From Lepisosteus oculatus (lineage: Eukaryota > Chordata > Actinopteri > Semionotiformes > Lepisosteidae): a DNA stretch of 64,000 nt. Below the pieces are notes generated by a model, which saw nothing but the letters and a program-made list of their open reading frames with translations, was not told the origin of the DNA and did no database searches. The number at the start of each line of letters is the position of its first letter. Within the stretch, counting starts at the first letter, position 1. The DNA is taken from NCBI RefSeq assembly GCF_040954835.1, contig NC_090707.1, positions 21,532,570 through 21,596,569 on the forward strand, written 5' to 3'. Positions 35,704 to 48,200 of this stretch are shown piece after piece. Position numbers and translations under genes: made by a program.

Positions 35704-38700
35704 GTCATCTAACTCATCTAACAGGTGTAGCAAAGCTTGAACGTCAGGCATAACAAACCAGGATATCCTTATCTTTGAAACACACTATTCAAACACGCCT
35801 CAGGGTAGGGAAGTACTTACAGTACATAAATGCTTATACTGCACCTTTAAACCCAATTTTAATCCCATTGATTTTAATCATAGGTGGAGAAAGGCTTCTT
35901 CATAATATATTTTTACTGTTCTGTATTTTTTTAACAGAAATGATTCAATCTTTTAATCTAAATTAAATTTTTTAAGTACCACTCATTTTAAACCTACCTG
36001 TGGTTGTAGGAAACCACAGGGAATGAATCTATGTTTTGAACCTAGTTTTGAACGCTGAAATTAAATTACATCTTTGGCATTCAGGTATTCAGGAAAATTA
36101 ATGAGAAAGATCTAACTATCAATGTATTTAGTGACTTACTTTTTTATTAAAAACAATAATTTATTCAATGTTTTTTTCTCATTATTCATCTACATTTAAG
36201 AAGCAAAATATGATGACACAAACAAGATACTAGAAATTTTCATGAACCACAATAACAATACTTCTGAATTTTATGCTTGAAGACCTGTATTAAAGTACAT
36301 CTTGGTACAGCACCAAAGTACAAGATGAGACTCACTCTGTAGTATATGTTTTACTTTTTTTATGGAATTATTGTCCTTTTGTAGCTAAGATTTTTTAAAA
36401 ATCAATACCTGGTTTTAAGGTATGTTATTGATTAACTTTTTATTAAATCATTTCACTTTTATTCAATTTTGGCATGAAAGAGAGAGAAAAAGCAATCAAC
36501 GTGCTTCTGTTTATTAACTGATTCCACTATTTCTATTTCTCACTTTTTTTTATTCCTGACGTCCTTGTGTTAACAAGCTAGTGATCTTTTGGCATTCGTT
36601 TTTTTGTAATTTATTATTTTAAAAACAAAAATATCATTATATACAGTACTTCATAACCCAGCATTTTTTCCATATTCCCATCCTGTTATGTGATTGAAAG
36701 CACGCCTAGACAAAACACAGTGCTACTTAGTGGTACACAGTTTCAGAAACCATAAATCTTTTTCAGAAAAAGCATTAAACAAAAAAGAAAGAAAATGTAC
36801 AGCAAATAGAACAAAAAGTACACATTTCACGAAGAAAACGGTGTGTTTCATAATCCCCTGAATGCAACAAGACCTTAATTGCTTAGTATACCCTAACCAC
36901 TCAGAGATGTGCACATCAGCTATAGCAAGCTCCCCAACTGTAAGCACGCTTTTCATCTGTTCCCTTGGGTGTGTCCAACCAAGTCATCTTGACGCACACC
37001 TGATAAAGACCTATTCAACTATATTCACCTACTGTATGTTCTTTTATTGAAACAATTTACTAAGTAGTATTATAAACTATATGCTATGAATGAACATTTT
37101 TATCACTGTGTCTTTCACAGGGTTTAACTATTTTCTAATCAATTTAAACTTAATAATAACAACATGTGCTTAAATTGGCATAGACCTTTTCCTTCCAAGA
37201 AATCCCGAGTGCTTTTCACAGAGAAGGGGCCCACTTCATCCATCACTGACCTGCACCACCCACCTGGGTGACACTTTGCTGCCCCTATGCGCAAACAGCC
37301 CCTGTACATAAAAGTGTTAATTTTTATGCAGCCATCTCACTTCACAGTTATTATGAATTAGGCACTTTATTTAATGAAAAATGATGTTTTCCGAGATCCA
37401 CAATACTTTATAAAGCGTTCATTCTAGATTTTACTTCTGATATTACAGTAGGTGTTAAGTATTCTTTATTCATATGAAAATGAATTTAAAAATTATATGG
37501 GATCAGTAAAAGCAATAATCTAGTTATGAAGATTTCTAACTTCCTGGATCCCCGTACAGAAGAACAAACAAGCTTCCACACTTAATCATCTTAAAAGTGA
37601 AAGATAAACTAAATGGTTCACCAGACATTCCTGTTTCAGGGTATATCCTTGTTACTACCTTAAGAAACTCTTATGTTTAAAGTTAGGAGTGGCTGCAGGA
37701 TCTCTGCATTAAAGCACATTAATGGTGATGTGCTGCTTACTTTCAAAGTAGTTTACATAAATTGCTTGAGGGGTTATTGAAGATTTTGTGTAGAGAAATT
37801 GGAGTAATGTTTCCATTGATGGAATCTAGAGAACATGAAGAAGTTTAATCTGTAAAGATTGCTCTTGTAAAAAGCACAGTTTTGTTAGAGTTAAATGGGG
37901 AGAGATAAATATCCAATGTGTAATTATGAACTGTTAAGTTATGTTTTTTTAAATGTTGGTTAACAAAGCAAATGAGAAAAAAAACCAAGGTGATTCTAAT
38001 TCTATATAATTGTGGTTATAGTTGCAGTATATTTTTCTATAAAAGCTTTTTTTAGCTACTAATACTAAGGTTTTCACAAAAGAAAGAATACAGAACAAAA
38101 TATTAGAACTTGAAATACATATTCTATACTGGACAATTAATGCGTCAATCATTTTTATACATTATATATGGGACTTTTTAGATTATAGATTTTAACTTGA
38201 TATTGTTTAAGCTTTCTTCTATATAAATTTCCTTTACAAACATGCAAACTCATTAATTAGATGGGGGTAATTGATTGATTGATTGATTAGTTTTTAAAAT
38301 GTTTTGAAAGAAAAATGCAAACAAGTTTCAAGTTTTAAAAATGGTTTCCTTATTTTCCATCTCATTCTTCACAGACACCTTTAGGTTACAGTTTATCTAT
38401 ACTTCCTAATTTTAGATAAAGGTACAAAAAACTATGGCTTTGTGTTAGTGCTAGAGCAATTATTTTACTTTAGAATTATTTACTTCAAACTTGGTTTTAT
38501 TTCCTTTTCTGTTATTAATCTCCTACAGTACATTTTATATAAGGATTTTTGCTACATGAATAACAAAAACTCTTATCCCATATGGTAAAAATTCAAATGA
38601 TGTCTATAACTCAGATTAAGGGGTGTTGATTTTTTTTCCTCATCAGGAATTCTTGATAACTTATTTGGCACAAGAACATATAAAGATCAAGTTCAAACTC

Positions 38701-38972
38701 ATACAGGGATTTTGTCAGTGCTAACAGCTTTAGTTGTTCATTAACTTTCCATTACTGTAAATTCAGTGAAACGTTCTAGTAATAATTGAATTAAAACAGT
38801 GTTAAAACATTGATCAATAGCAATAACTTAAAAATAAGAATGAAATAAACCATGAACATTTAATTAATTTTTCAGCTATAAATGCCCTGCAGATATTTTG
38901 GTTTTTAGAAAAGGACCTCAAACGATCCAATTCTAAGAGCCTTTGGAATTCTTTGCATTTCAGTTGTTACTT
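35704..38972. other. Divergent AGR-traf3ip1 intergenic region
   Basis: Very AT-rich, with no gene. A minus-strand fragment of the ATT-tailed SINE lies at 37180-37290 (CCACTTCATCCATCACTGAC, ACCCACCTGGGTGACACTTT). A short (ATTG)n tract is at 38270-38288. Regulatory elements of both genes may lie here, but none can be named outside the core promoters. Confidence 0.5.
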
Positions 38973-39174
38973 GTTGCTAAGGATGCAAGCCTCGCTTGAC
39001 AACCATACGTCACTTGCGCAGGCGCAGCTAGGTTTAGCGATGCATTGTGGGATCGGAAGATACCGACGTACTGAAAGCCCAGTGATTGCAGAATTTATGT
39101 GGTGAAGTGTTTCTTTCGGTTCGTCTTCACCTAAAGGACTTTTGTTTTGGCGTTTGTCTTGCTTTGCTGCTGCT
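38973..39174 (+). promoter_or_regulatory. traf3ip1 TATA-less promoter and 5' UTR
   Basis: This is a local CpG-richer stretch in AT-rich surroundings. It has an NRF1-type palindrome TGCGCAGGCGCA (39015-39026), a CRE-like TACGTCAC (39006-39013) and a ZNF143-like site on the minus strand, TCCCACAATGCATCGC (39052-39037). An imperfect RFX X-box-like site GTTGCTAAGGATGC (38973-38986) would suit a ciliary gene but has mismatches in its second half-site. No TATA box is evident. Transcription probably starts around 39.05-39.1 kb. Confidence 0.55.
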
Positions 39175-39297
39175 ATGAACGCGTCAGTGACCAAGAAGAC
39201 CCAAGATACCTTGGGAAAAGTGATTAAGAAGCCGCCTCTTACTGAAAAACTGCTTAGTAAACCGCCGTTCCGCTACCTGCATGATATATTCACCGAG
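39175..39297 (+). CDS. traf3ip1: traf3ip1 exon 1 (residues 1-41)
   Basis: Starts at ATG 39175 and ends phase 0 at donor GTGAGA. It encodes the highly conserved [20 protein letters not shown] stretch of the IFT54 N-terminal domain. The reading frame is open upstream for 11 codons, but there is no ATG there. Confidence 0.97.
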
Positions 39298-42200
39298 GTG
39301 AGAAACAGAACTGCAATGACTGACAACGGGAAAAATTGGATTTGTTGAAATATCCGTGGCTTGTTTGCAAGGAGGAGTTTCTCTGGTCTGTGTGTGTTTG
39401 TTTCGGAGTAGTGCATTTCAGTGGGACTAAGTTTGGGGTGAGGCTGTTCAGGAATAAAGAGTAGTAAAGGCTCAGCTGCAGAAAATTTAAAAAATGCAGT
39501 TAAGTTCTCTGATGTAACCTAAATAACTGTATTTTTTTAAAAAACGGACAATAGTCGGTTTCAGTGTAAATGCTGTAAAGGGTATGCGGTGAACACCTGA
39601 ACTGTCTGAATGATGTAGAATCGAACTGGCGTCTTCTGGTTGCTAGGCACTGGTCTCTGCTCAAGTACACTAAACAATGCGAGGCCTTGATGAGTTATTT
39701 AAATACAGGACCGTAAAATACAAATATACCTCATCATTTTCTGCCCGGTGTTTGATTCCGTCACGCTACCCTTTATTTAAAAAAAAAGTTTTCTGTTCCA
39801 TAGCAGTTGGTTTTAATCCCGTAATGTGTCCCCACAGAGGACACATTACATTAATCGCTGTCCTGCTGTGTCATGAAAATGGTAGCTAAATAATTTGTGC
39901 TGTTTTATTGTGCCAGTGTCGCTAATTAATATTACTGAGGTGTTAGCAAAACGATTATTTTACTTTGTGTCGCTCAAATCCAGTATATAATTATTACTGA
40001 TAATTCAAACAATTTGGTCTAGCAAAGCATTATTTTATTAGGAGCAACATCTGTACAGAGATTAATGCTTTTACCCTTTACATCTTTCAAGAAATGGCTA
40101 GATAAATCCTTGAATGAATTAATTCTTTAATTAGCAAATGGGTTAGATGAACCAGAAGGACTTATATCGTTTGTAACTTTTCTTATGTCTAGCTGTTTCT
40201 TAAAAGCGCTCAATATTTTAACCTTAACCTGAAAAGGTTGTTCCACAAGCCAACAACATTTGTGTTAAGAAGTGTTTCTTGTTTTCCATTCTCAATGAAT
40301 TCCCTGTGTCCTTATTTTAATACTGAGAAAGAATTTCCTGGCTTAACCCTTGACATTTTATATACAGCATTTTATAATTGCATCTTCTCTCAATCTCTGC
40401 TCCCTACATTATTGTATAATAAAGCCCTGATTGTAGGAATTATTCTTAGAAAGACTTTAAAAACTAAATGCAATTGTAAAGTGAGGTCCTTGTAGTGCAT
40501 TTAAAAAAAATAAGTAGATATTTTCTTAAATTCTGCACTTTTTAATATAAAACCAAGGATTCAATTTGCTTTTTTATTGTTTTATCAACTTTGTTTTATT
40601 AAGTCATTGCTTAGAAGTGTCTACATTAAAAACCCCTTCATGTGTAGCTCCCGACAGTTCACCTGTATGATATACAGTATGTAGTATACGATCCTATTAC
40701 TGTAGCAGTGTGAATAACTGCACTTATTTTAAATTTGATTTGCTGTGTATCTGTTTACCCCATGATTTTGTCTCTTCGTATTTCTTTTGCTACTGTGTCT
40801 ATATTTGCTGCTCTCTCTGTTTTTGTATCATTGTTCATCAAGTTTATGGTCGTGATAATATTAAGTCTGCTTTGGTAGTACGTCATGGTAAAACTGTGCT
40901 ACTGTTGTATTACCATGGCTAATTCTAAAATGTTCACAGGTTAATACGCGACTTGTGGTGTCTTCATATTTATGAATAATTAGCATCTTGCCAATCATTA
41001 AGGTCTTCAAATCATCATCATTCATCGTTAAATGATCACAAATGTCTTCCTGAAACTCTTTGCTATTTTTTGCTCTGTTTCACAATGTGGAACAGTGACC
41101 CTATCATTGTTTGAATTTGAGAAACAAAATCAGTGATGTTAATTGCGGAATATTTTAATTATTGAAAAATTACATGAGCAGGGGATTCAGAGAGCCTGTT
41201 CAAAGAGTTGCTTTGTTGCGTGATAGAAGTAAAGCCAGATGACTCGTCTTAAAAATAGCAGATTGAAGCAAGGCCCAGCTAAGATTATCCTGGGAGGCTG
41301 AGCTTGTATGAAGAACTTAAAAAATTAGGAATGACATTGTATGCAGCATACGTTAAGTGGGAAGAAGGAGATTATTGATCTGCCAAGAGTATAACATATA
41401 ACGTATATTAGACACACTTGTGAACAATGCAGTTTACTTTTCAAGAACTGTAAAATGATGTATGCATGGAACACAGTCCCAGATTTTTGTTCTTGTTCTC
41501 AATCATCTGGATTTTAGAAAAATTTTTACCCTTTCCCTAAACAACATGTTTTGTATAGGCAGTCCCAGGCCTGTAGTCTGCATAGAACAGAGAACCTGTG
41601 GCATGTGCTGGTTATTTTGTGCACATTTGGTGACAAACGTGCTCAGTGTTTGTGACATTTTCAAACTTTTTTGGTAGGGTTAGGGGAGTCAAATGAAAGT
41701 AAACTCATGTAATATAAATTTGAAATTGTACATTTCAAATTACATAAGACAGTCCGCTAATAATATAACCTGTATGATCTTCAAAGCTTGATCTCTTTTA
41801 TTATTTATTCATTCATTTGGTTTATAATCAATGATCCAAAATCCTAACATTCTGGAACCGGCTTCATTTTATAATTGGACAACTGTATCCATCCTGTTTT
41901 TCACAGGTAATAAGGACCACTGGGTTTATGAAAGGCCTTTATTCGGAGGTAGAAACGAAATCAGACAATGTCAAGGTAAGGTGGTCTTATTAACCTTAGC
42001 TTTCACATTAGTTCAGGAACATTATTAACAGAAATAAATTGCAGTTATCAGTACTTATTTATTCATTCAGAACACCCCCAAACTATTTTTATTGCATTAG
42101 ATCTTTTCTTTAAATAAAGCAACTTCAGTGTAACTTATTTTATGCAGTGATTAAATGGGGAATAATAAAAAAGTCTGCACTAAAGGGAAAAACTGCTGTG

Positions 42201-45200
42201 GTAAGCGATCATGCCTGACATCAGTTGCAACATTCACAGCTAATGCATATTGCAGACTGAAACGTTATTAAATATTTAATATTATGAACACAACTGTAGA
42301 GGTTATAGAGTTCATAAATTGAATATAGAGTTCATGTGACATATTGTACTTAATGTGGCATATGCTCTGCTTTGACAGTTTATTAAATGTATGTAATTAA
42401 TATGTAATTGAATTTTACTGCTTGCTGTAGTATTACATTTTTAAACATTCAAGAGACTGCACAGTATAATATTAATATCGAAATAAATCCAGAAGTTCAT
42501 TGATCTCATATAACATTAAGCAATTTTCATTTGTATTACAAATGTAGCCAGAAATCTCGCATTTTTGGATCTGATTTGTTTCAAAACATTTGTGTGACTT
42601 TCAAAGATTTATTGGTAATAACTGTGCGATTACAGCATCAGGCAAAGAGTTTCTTTTACAGATGCCTGAGTTCCCCTGAAGGTGACAAAAGTAGATTTCA
42701 TGGTCTCATGATTGAGCCTGCCTCCAGCTTTAGCTGCAGTTGTTAGTTCAAAAGAGGTGCCATTGACAGTTGAAGCGATCTTGCGAGTTTTAGATTTTGT
42801 GAATGGGATACTGTGTTGTATTTTTATGTGCTGTTGATGAAGTCAGGGTTAGGATGAAGTGAACTTTCCTCAGACTAAGTAATTGCCAGGCGTACCAGTG
42901 CTTTCACACCTGATCCAGTTACTCCATTTTGAAGTCCAATGGATACAGATTGCAGCCTGATGCCTAGCATTCATAATGTATGAATCTCCAACACCCATGA
43001 AAGTGACATGAGCATGATAATTGTAACATGCTGACACTAGACTTTTAAGTGCTTGTTGCTTAGTCAGGTTTTTTGAGTGAATCTAAATTTGAAAGATTCT
43101 GCTGTGTTTTAGAGAACTATATTTAGAATCATGCTTTTAAGTTAATGAAAAACATGGGGTGAAGACTTTGTCTTTCCCTGATTTTTTTTCTCCCATTTTT
43201 AATATAATTTTTGAAAGTTGATGACTGTTGTTGGTTTGACTTTAAGCTATATGTAAAGTTTTGACTAACAAAAGTGAAAAATAATAATGAATGATTGAGA
43301 AGAGAACTATCAAGGACCTTCACATCTTCAAATGTCTGCATCAGATTTAAATATAAGATTCCGCAGATCTAATCTGCTTATAGTTACAGCAGTATTTCAA
43401 GAATAGGTTCATATTTGCTTTTGGTACTTCTATTGCCAACATTACTTTTACTATAATAAAGAATGTTTGTAGATGCTAATTTCTTCTAAACTAATTCTAA
43501 CCATCTGCTTTTGCAGGATAAAGATAGTAAGATTGTATTTCTTCAAAAGGCAATCGATGTGGTTATAATGGTGACGGGAGAGCCTCTTTCTGTGAAGCCT
43601 GCACGTATTGTGGCAGGACACGAACCAGAGAAAACTAATGAGCTTCTTCAGGCCATTGGAAAGTGCTGCCTCAATAAGGTCAGTTTGAGCTGATGAGCTA
43701 AATATAACTTACATTTTGTAGGAGATAGTGTCTCTGGTAGTTGGTTGGGTAAGATCATGTACAGTACACAGTTATTGGCATCCCATCCAGGGTATTTCCT
43801 TGTGCCTGTTGCTTGCATAGGATAGGCTTTAACTCAGTCCTGTATTAGATAAAACAGTTAGAAAATTCCTGTTCAGTGATTCCTTGTGTTATTATTAGGT
43901 GTCCAAAACATTTTTTACTGTATAAAATATTTTGTCTGTTTGATTTAAAGAGTGTAACGGCAAAGGTAGGATTTTAAGTTTGGACAATATTCTAAAGTTG
44001 GAGAAATGTATTGAGGGCATACTTCGTTAAAGTATTTGATTTAGGTATTGTGACTTAAAAAAGAAACTTAAATTGGCCAACATTTACTGTCCCATGAAAC
44101 ATATCTGTTAGCTTTTATAGAATAATAGGGCTCAAATCCAGCCAATTAAGATCATGGTAAAATTTCCAAAAATATAATTTACATAGTGGTTAAATTTAGT
44201 TGTACTCTTGAGGGTGAATGAAAAAAACAGTTCCAACTCCCAGATTAGCAGAGCACACTGTTTTTCATCTGTATTCTCTATTACTTTTATCTGTGTCACT
44301 TCATATACTATACCAGAGGTCTTTATCATTCTTAAATCATTTAATCATTTAGTTTAGTTAGATTACAATATCCATTAGTAAGTTAAATAAGCACACATGT
44401 ATTGTATTTGCTAATGTATTAACCAGGGCTCTATAGTAAAGAAGTTATAAAACAAATACTAGGTACACAATTTGATGCCAATGTTAAGAAACTGAGAAAA
44501 CAAACCTCTTGGTAAATAATCTTTCAGTGTGTAATGTAAATAATACATCCAGTACTGTATATTCACCCTATTCTTATAAGAAGAACCTTAATGCTATCAG
44601 ACAATGCAGTCAAAGTAAAAAAGCAAATGCATGTTTATTAAACAAGGCAGAAGTTATTGTAGTAAGTGGTGCCATCATGCTGTTGCTTCTTAAATATGAT
44701 CAGGAGGAGTAGATATTAACTTAAAATAATGAGAAAAGCATAGTTAATATATTGAAATCTAAAATGGTATTTATAGTGTTATCTCAGGTAGTGTTTATGT
44801 TACCAAACTTTACAGGATTTTATTCTTTTGTCCTCTCAGTTTAGGGTACAGCTATGATTTATGAGAAGTTAAATGTATGGAACACAGTTGGTAGTGTTTA
44901 CAGTTGCAAAATATTCCTCAATATGTTCTCCTGTCCTCTTATTCTGGATTATTTGTGCAACAATAAATGTCCTTAATTTGTAGAAACCTAGAGACCATGC
45001 TGCCTTCAGTTAGTAAATCAAATGATTCATCTAGTCATGCAAAGCCTACAGTAGGTGTTCAAAGAACATTACTTGTAGTGCCTCCTAGGGATGCTAGTCC
45101 TTGTTCTTTATTCATATCTTTGACAATACGTTTGTCAAATTAAAAATAACACAATCTACTGTACAATGAAATAAAATTATCTAGTTTTTGTTCACTAATT

Positions 45201-48200
45201 ATTTATCATACTTTTCCACGCATGTATTATCTGCTCATTTACTAGTTGTCTAGTGAAGATGCTGTGAAAAAAGTGCTTGCTGGTGAGAAGCCTGACCTCA
45301 AAGGAAAGCCTTCCACATCAAAATCTCAGGACAAGGAGAACAGAGAGAGCAAGGAAGAAGACAAGAAGCGACACAGAGAAAAGGAGGTATTTCTGATGTT
45401 GCACTTTTATACATTTTATACATAATTACAGGTAATTAGGAATAGAGAACATGGGATCACATGCAATGACCACATGACTGTTGTTATTATATATATATTA
45501 TAAAAAATAATTTGCCTTAAGCTTTGTAACTCAAAGTGAGATTCCTAATTAGTACTTCAAGTGCTATCATGTTACAATGTTACAGTTTAAAGGATGTATA
45601 ATAATGTTTGAAAACACTACAGTTGGATTCTACAACTAATAATTCCTTACACTTATACAGTACTTTTCTGGACACTCCATTCAAAGTGCTTTACAGGTAA
45701 TGGGGACTTTCCTCAACTACCACCAATGTGCAGCATCCACCTGGATGATGTAACGGCAGCCACAGTGCGCCAGCGCGCTCACCACACATCAGCTATTAGT
45801 GGGGAGAGAGTACAGAGTGATGAAGCCAACTCATACATGGGGATTATTAGGAGGCCATAATTGGTAAAAGCCAGGGGGGAAATGTGGCCAGGACACCCCT
45901 GCTCTTTTAAAAAAAAAAAACAGGATTTGTAATGAGCACAGAGAGTCAGGATCTTAGTTTTAGTCCTTGGTTTAATCTGCATTTGAAGGATTGTGCCTTT
46001 TTTTACAGTATAGTGTCCCCATCACTATACTGGTGCATTAGGACACACACAGCCCGCAGGCTGAGCGCTTTCTACAGGTCCTACTAATTCCTCTTCCAGC
46101 AGCAACCTTAGCTTTTCCTCAAGGTCTGCATTCCCAGTTGTGAGCTGCAGGGTGATATGGCTGCTGGCTATAATCTGAATCATATTAAAATCTGTTTATT
46201 TTTTAGTTCATGTTATGTTGATGCCCTGGGGGAATTTATGTAATTAGTCACAATGTGTAAAATGTGTTGTTTTAGTACATTAACATTAAATATAATGTTA
46301 ATGTGAATATGTTCAGGTGAATTGCAAGTTATGTTTACTTTACCTGGTTGAGCTACAAAATGTTTGCTGTGATCATTGTACTGGAAAGGGTCTGAGATAA
46401 ATGTCTCGATGGGGGGGGGGAGAAGATAGGAGAGAAAAAAAGATGGAGAGCGTCTTACATGGGAGCACTGTGGAGAAATCATTAGTACTTTAACTGACAC
46501 CATGTTTTGCAAAGTGTAGTGATGTCAAAGAATTATTTTCTAATGTGGATAGACTCTCTATTTAATCAATTTGCTTTGAAGTGAACACTTCATTCTGTAA
46601 GAACCTAGTTGATAATGATTCTAATTGATCGCTTTATACATATGTATCTGTACACCTTGGGGAAGAAAATTAAATGCATCTAAATATGTTTTATTTAATA
46701 ATTAATGAAATGATTTTTGTTTACTTAAACTCTAAAAAGCAGTGCTTTTTAGGTAGCATAAAAGTACTGTTTATTTTTCTTGCAGGAGAAAAGGGATACT
46801 GAAATCAAAGACCGAAGCACAAGCAGAGACCGAAAGGACACAGATAAGACAAAAGAGCAAGACAGTAGAAAGATAGAGAAGGACAGACACAAGGAGGGCA
46901 CGCATCAGGAAAAAGGTCAAGAGCGTGATAGGACGAAGGACCGGGACAAAGACAAAACACGAGACAGGGACAAAGACAAAAGCAGAGAGAAGGACAGAGA
47001 CAAAGCCAAGGAGAGGGATGTCCAGAAAGAGAAGGATAGGGAAGCAGAGAAAAGGAGAGATCGAGACAAGGAGAGAAACCTTGAGAAAGCAGAAAGGAAG
47101 GTAATATTTATGTAGACAAATTTCTTCAAATAATTGTATCCCTGAGCATCACAATCAGATTTTAATTCCAAGAAACAATATTTTAATTAAGGTTTTAAAA
47201 CCAAAGCAAACTAATAAATAGCATTACAGTTTTATAAAATAAACCAAAAAAGACAGTTTATTTTGGTTTTATTATTAAGTGTTATTAAAGTATTAGCCTA
47301 AGCAAGCAATGCAGTATATGAAACAAGTAAAAGGATTCAAATATTAAAATGAATTCACGCTGAAACATGAAACTGCTCAACATAGTGAACATAATCCATG
47401 TATTTATACTCCAAATGGATTCTGTGCAATGCAGTAAAGAACCCCTTCAGTTGATTTCAAAATATGAAATGAGTAAACTAAATTTGATTTCTTTTGTATG
47501 TAGTCAAGAGGGCCAGATGAGACACTGAACAGAAAAACCTCTGAACAATCAATAAAAAACATCAGAGCGGAGGGGGACGAGGTAAGTGTTGTGATCCTTC
47601 TTTGCTGCTGCACATGAGAAGATTAAATGAATATTTATGCACAGGATAGACAGTTCTTTGTGAGGTTTGTCTCTTTGTAAGTGCATTTGTAAGCTTTCTA
47701 TTTCATTTTTTCAAAACCTAAATGCAACTTTTAGAAATGTGATAATCAAATACACCAAAGGCAGCTGCTATGAAAATTGGTGATACAATTTAGAACACTA
47801 AAGTAATGTAATGCTAGGGGATTTTTTTTGAATAGTTAGCTATTAACCAATTGATTAAGCTTCTTAATTTTTTGTTCTATTTATCTATATTTTCAAAATA
47901 GTGAAAGGCTAGTATGTAGGCTAATGCAAAACCTTAACGTAAAGATGTGTGTTAATTTTGCATAGGTTAAGCCTAATGGGGCTTTCACAATTGGATTGTT
48001 GTCAGTTATGAAAATCAGACCTCAAATGAGTGGAATGGTTAGTTTGTCAAATCACAGTCCCTATTCATCAACACCGGATTCTTCAAATCTTAGAATAAGG
48101 CAACACAATTGAAAATGCACAGTTAAGATACAAAATACAAAGTACAAAATACCACTGAGATACATTACTACTAATAATAATAGTTAGACCATTATTTTAT

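Noticed and set aside
46917..47171. 84-codon antisense Ser/Leu-rich frame
   Set aside because: It is a shadow of the purine-rich charged exon 5 of traf3ip1.
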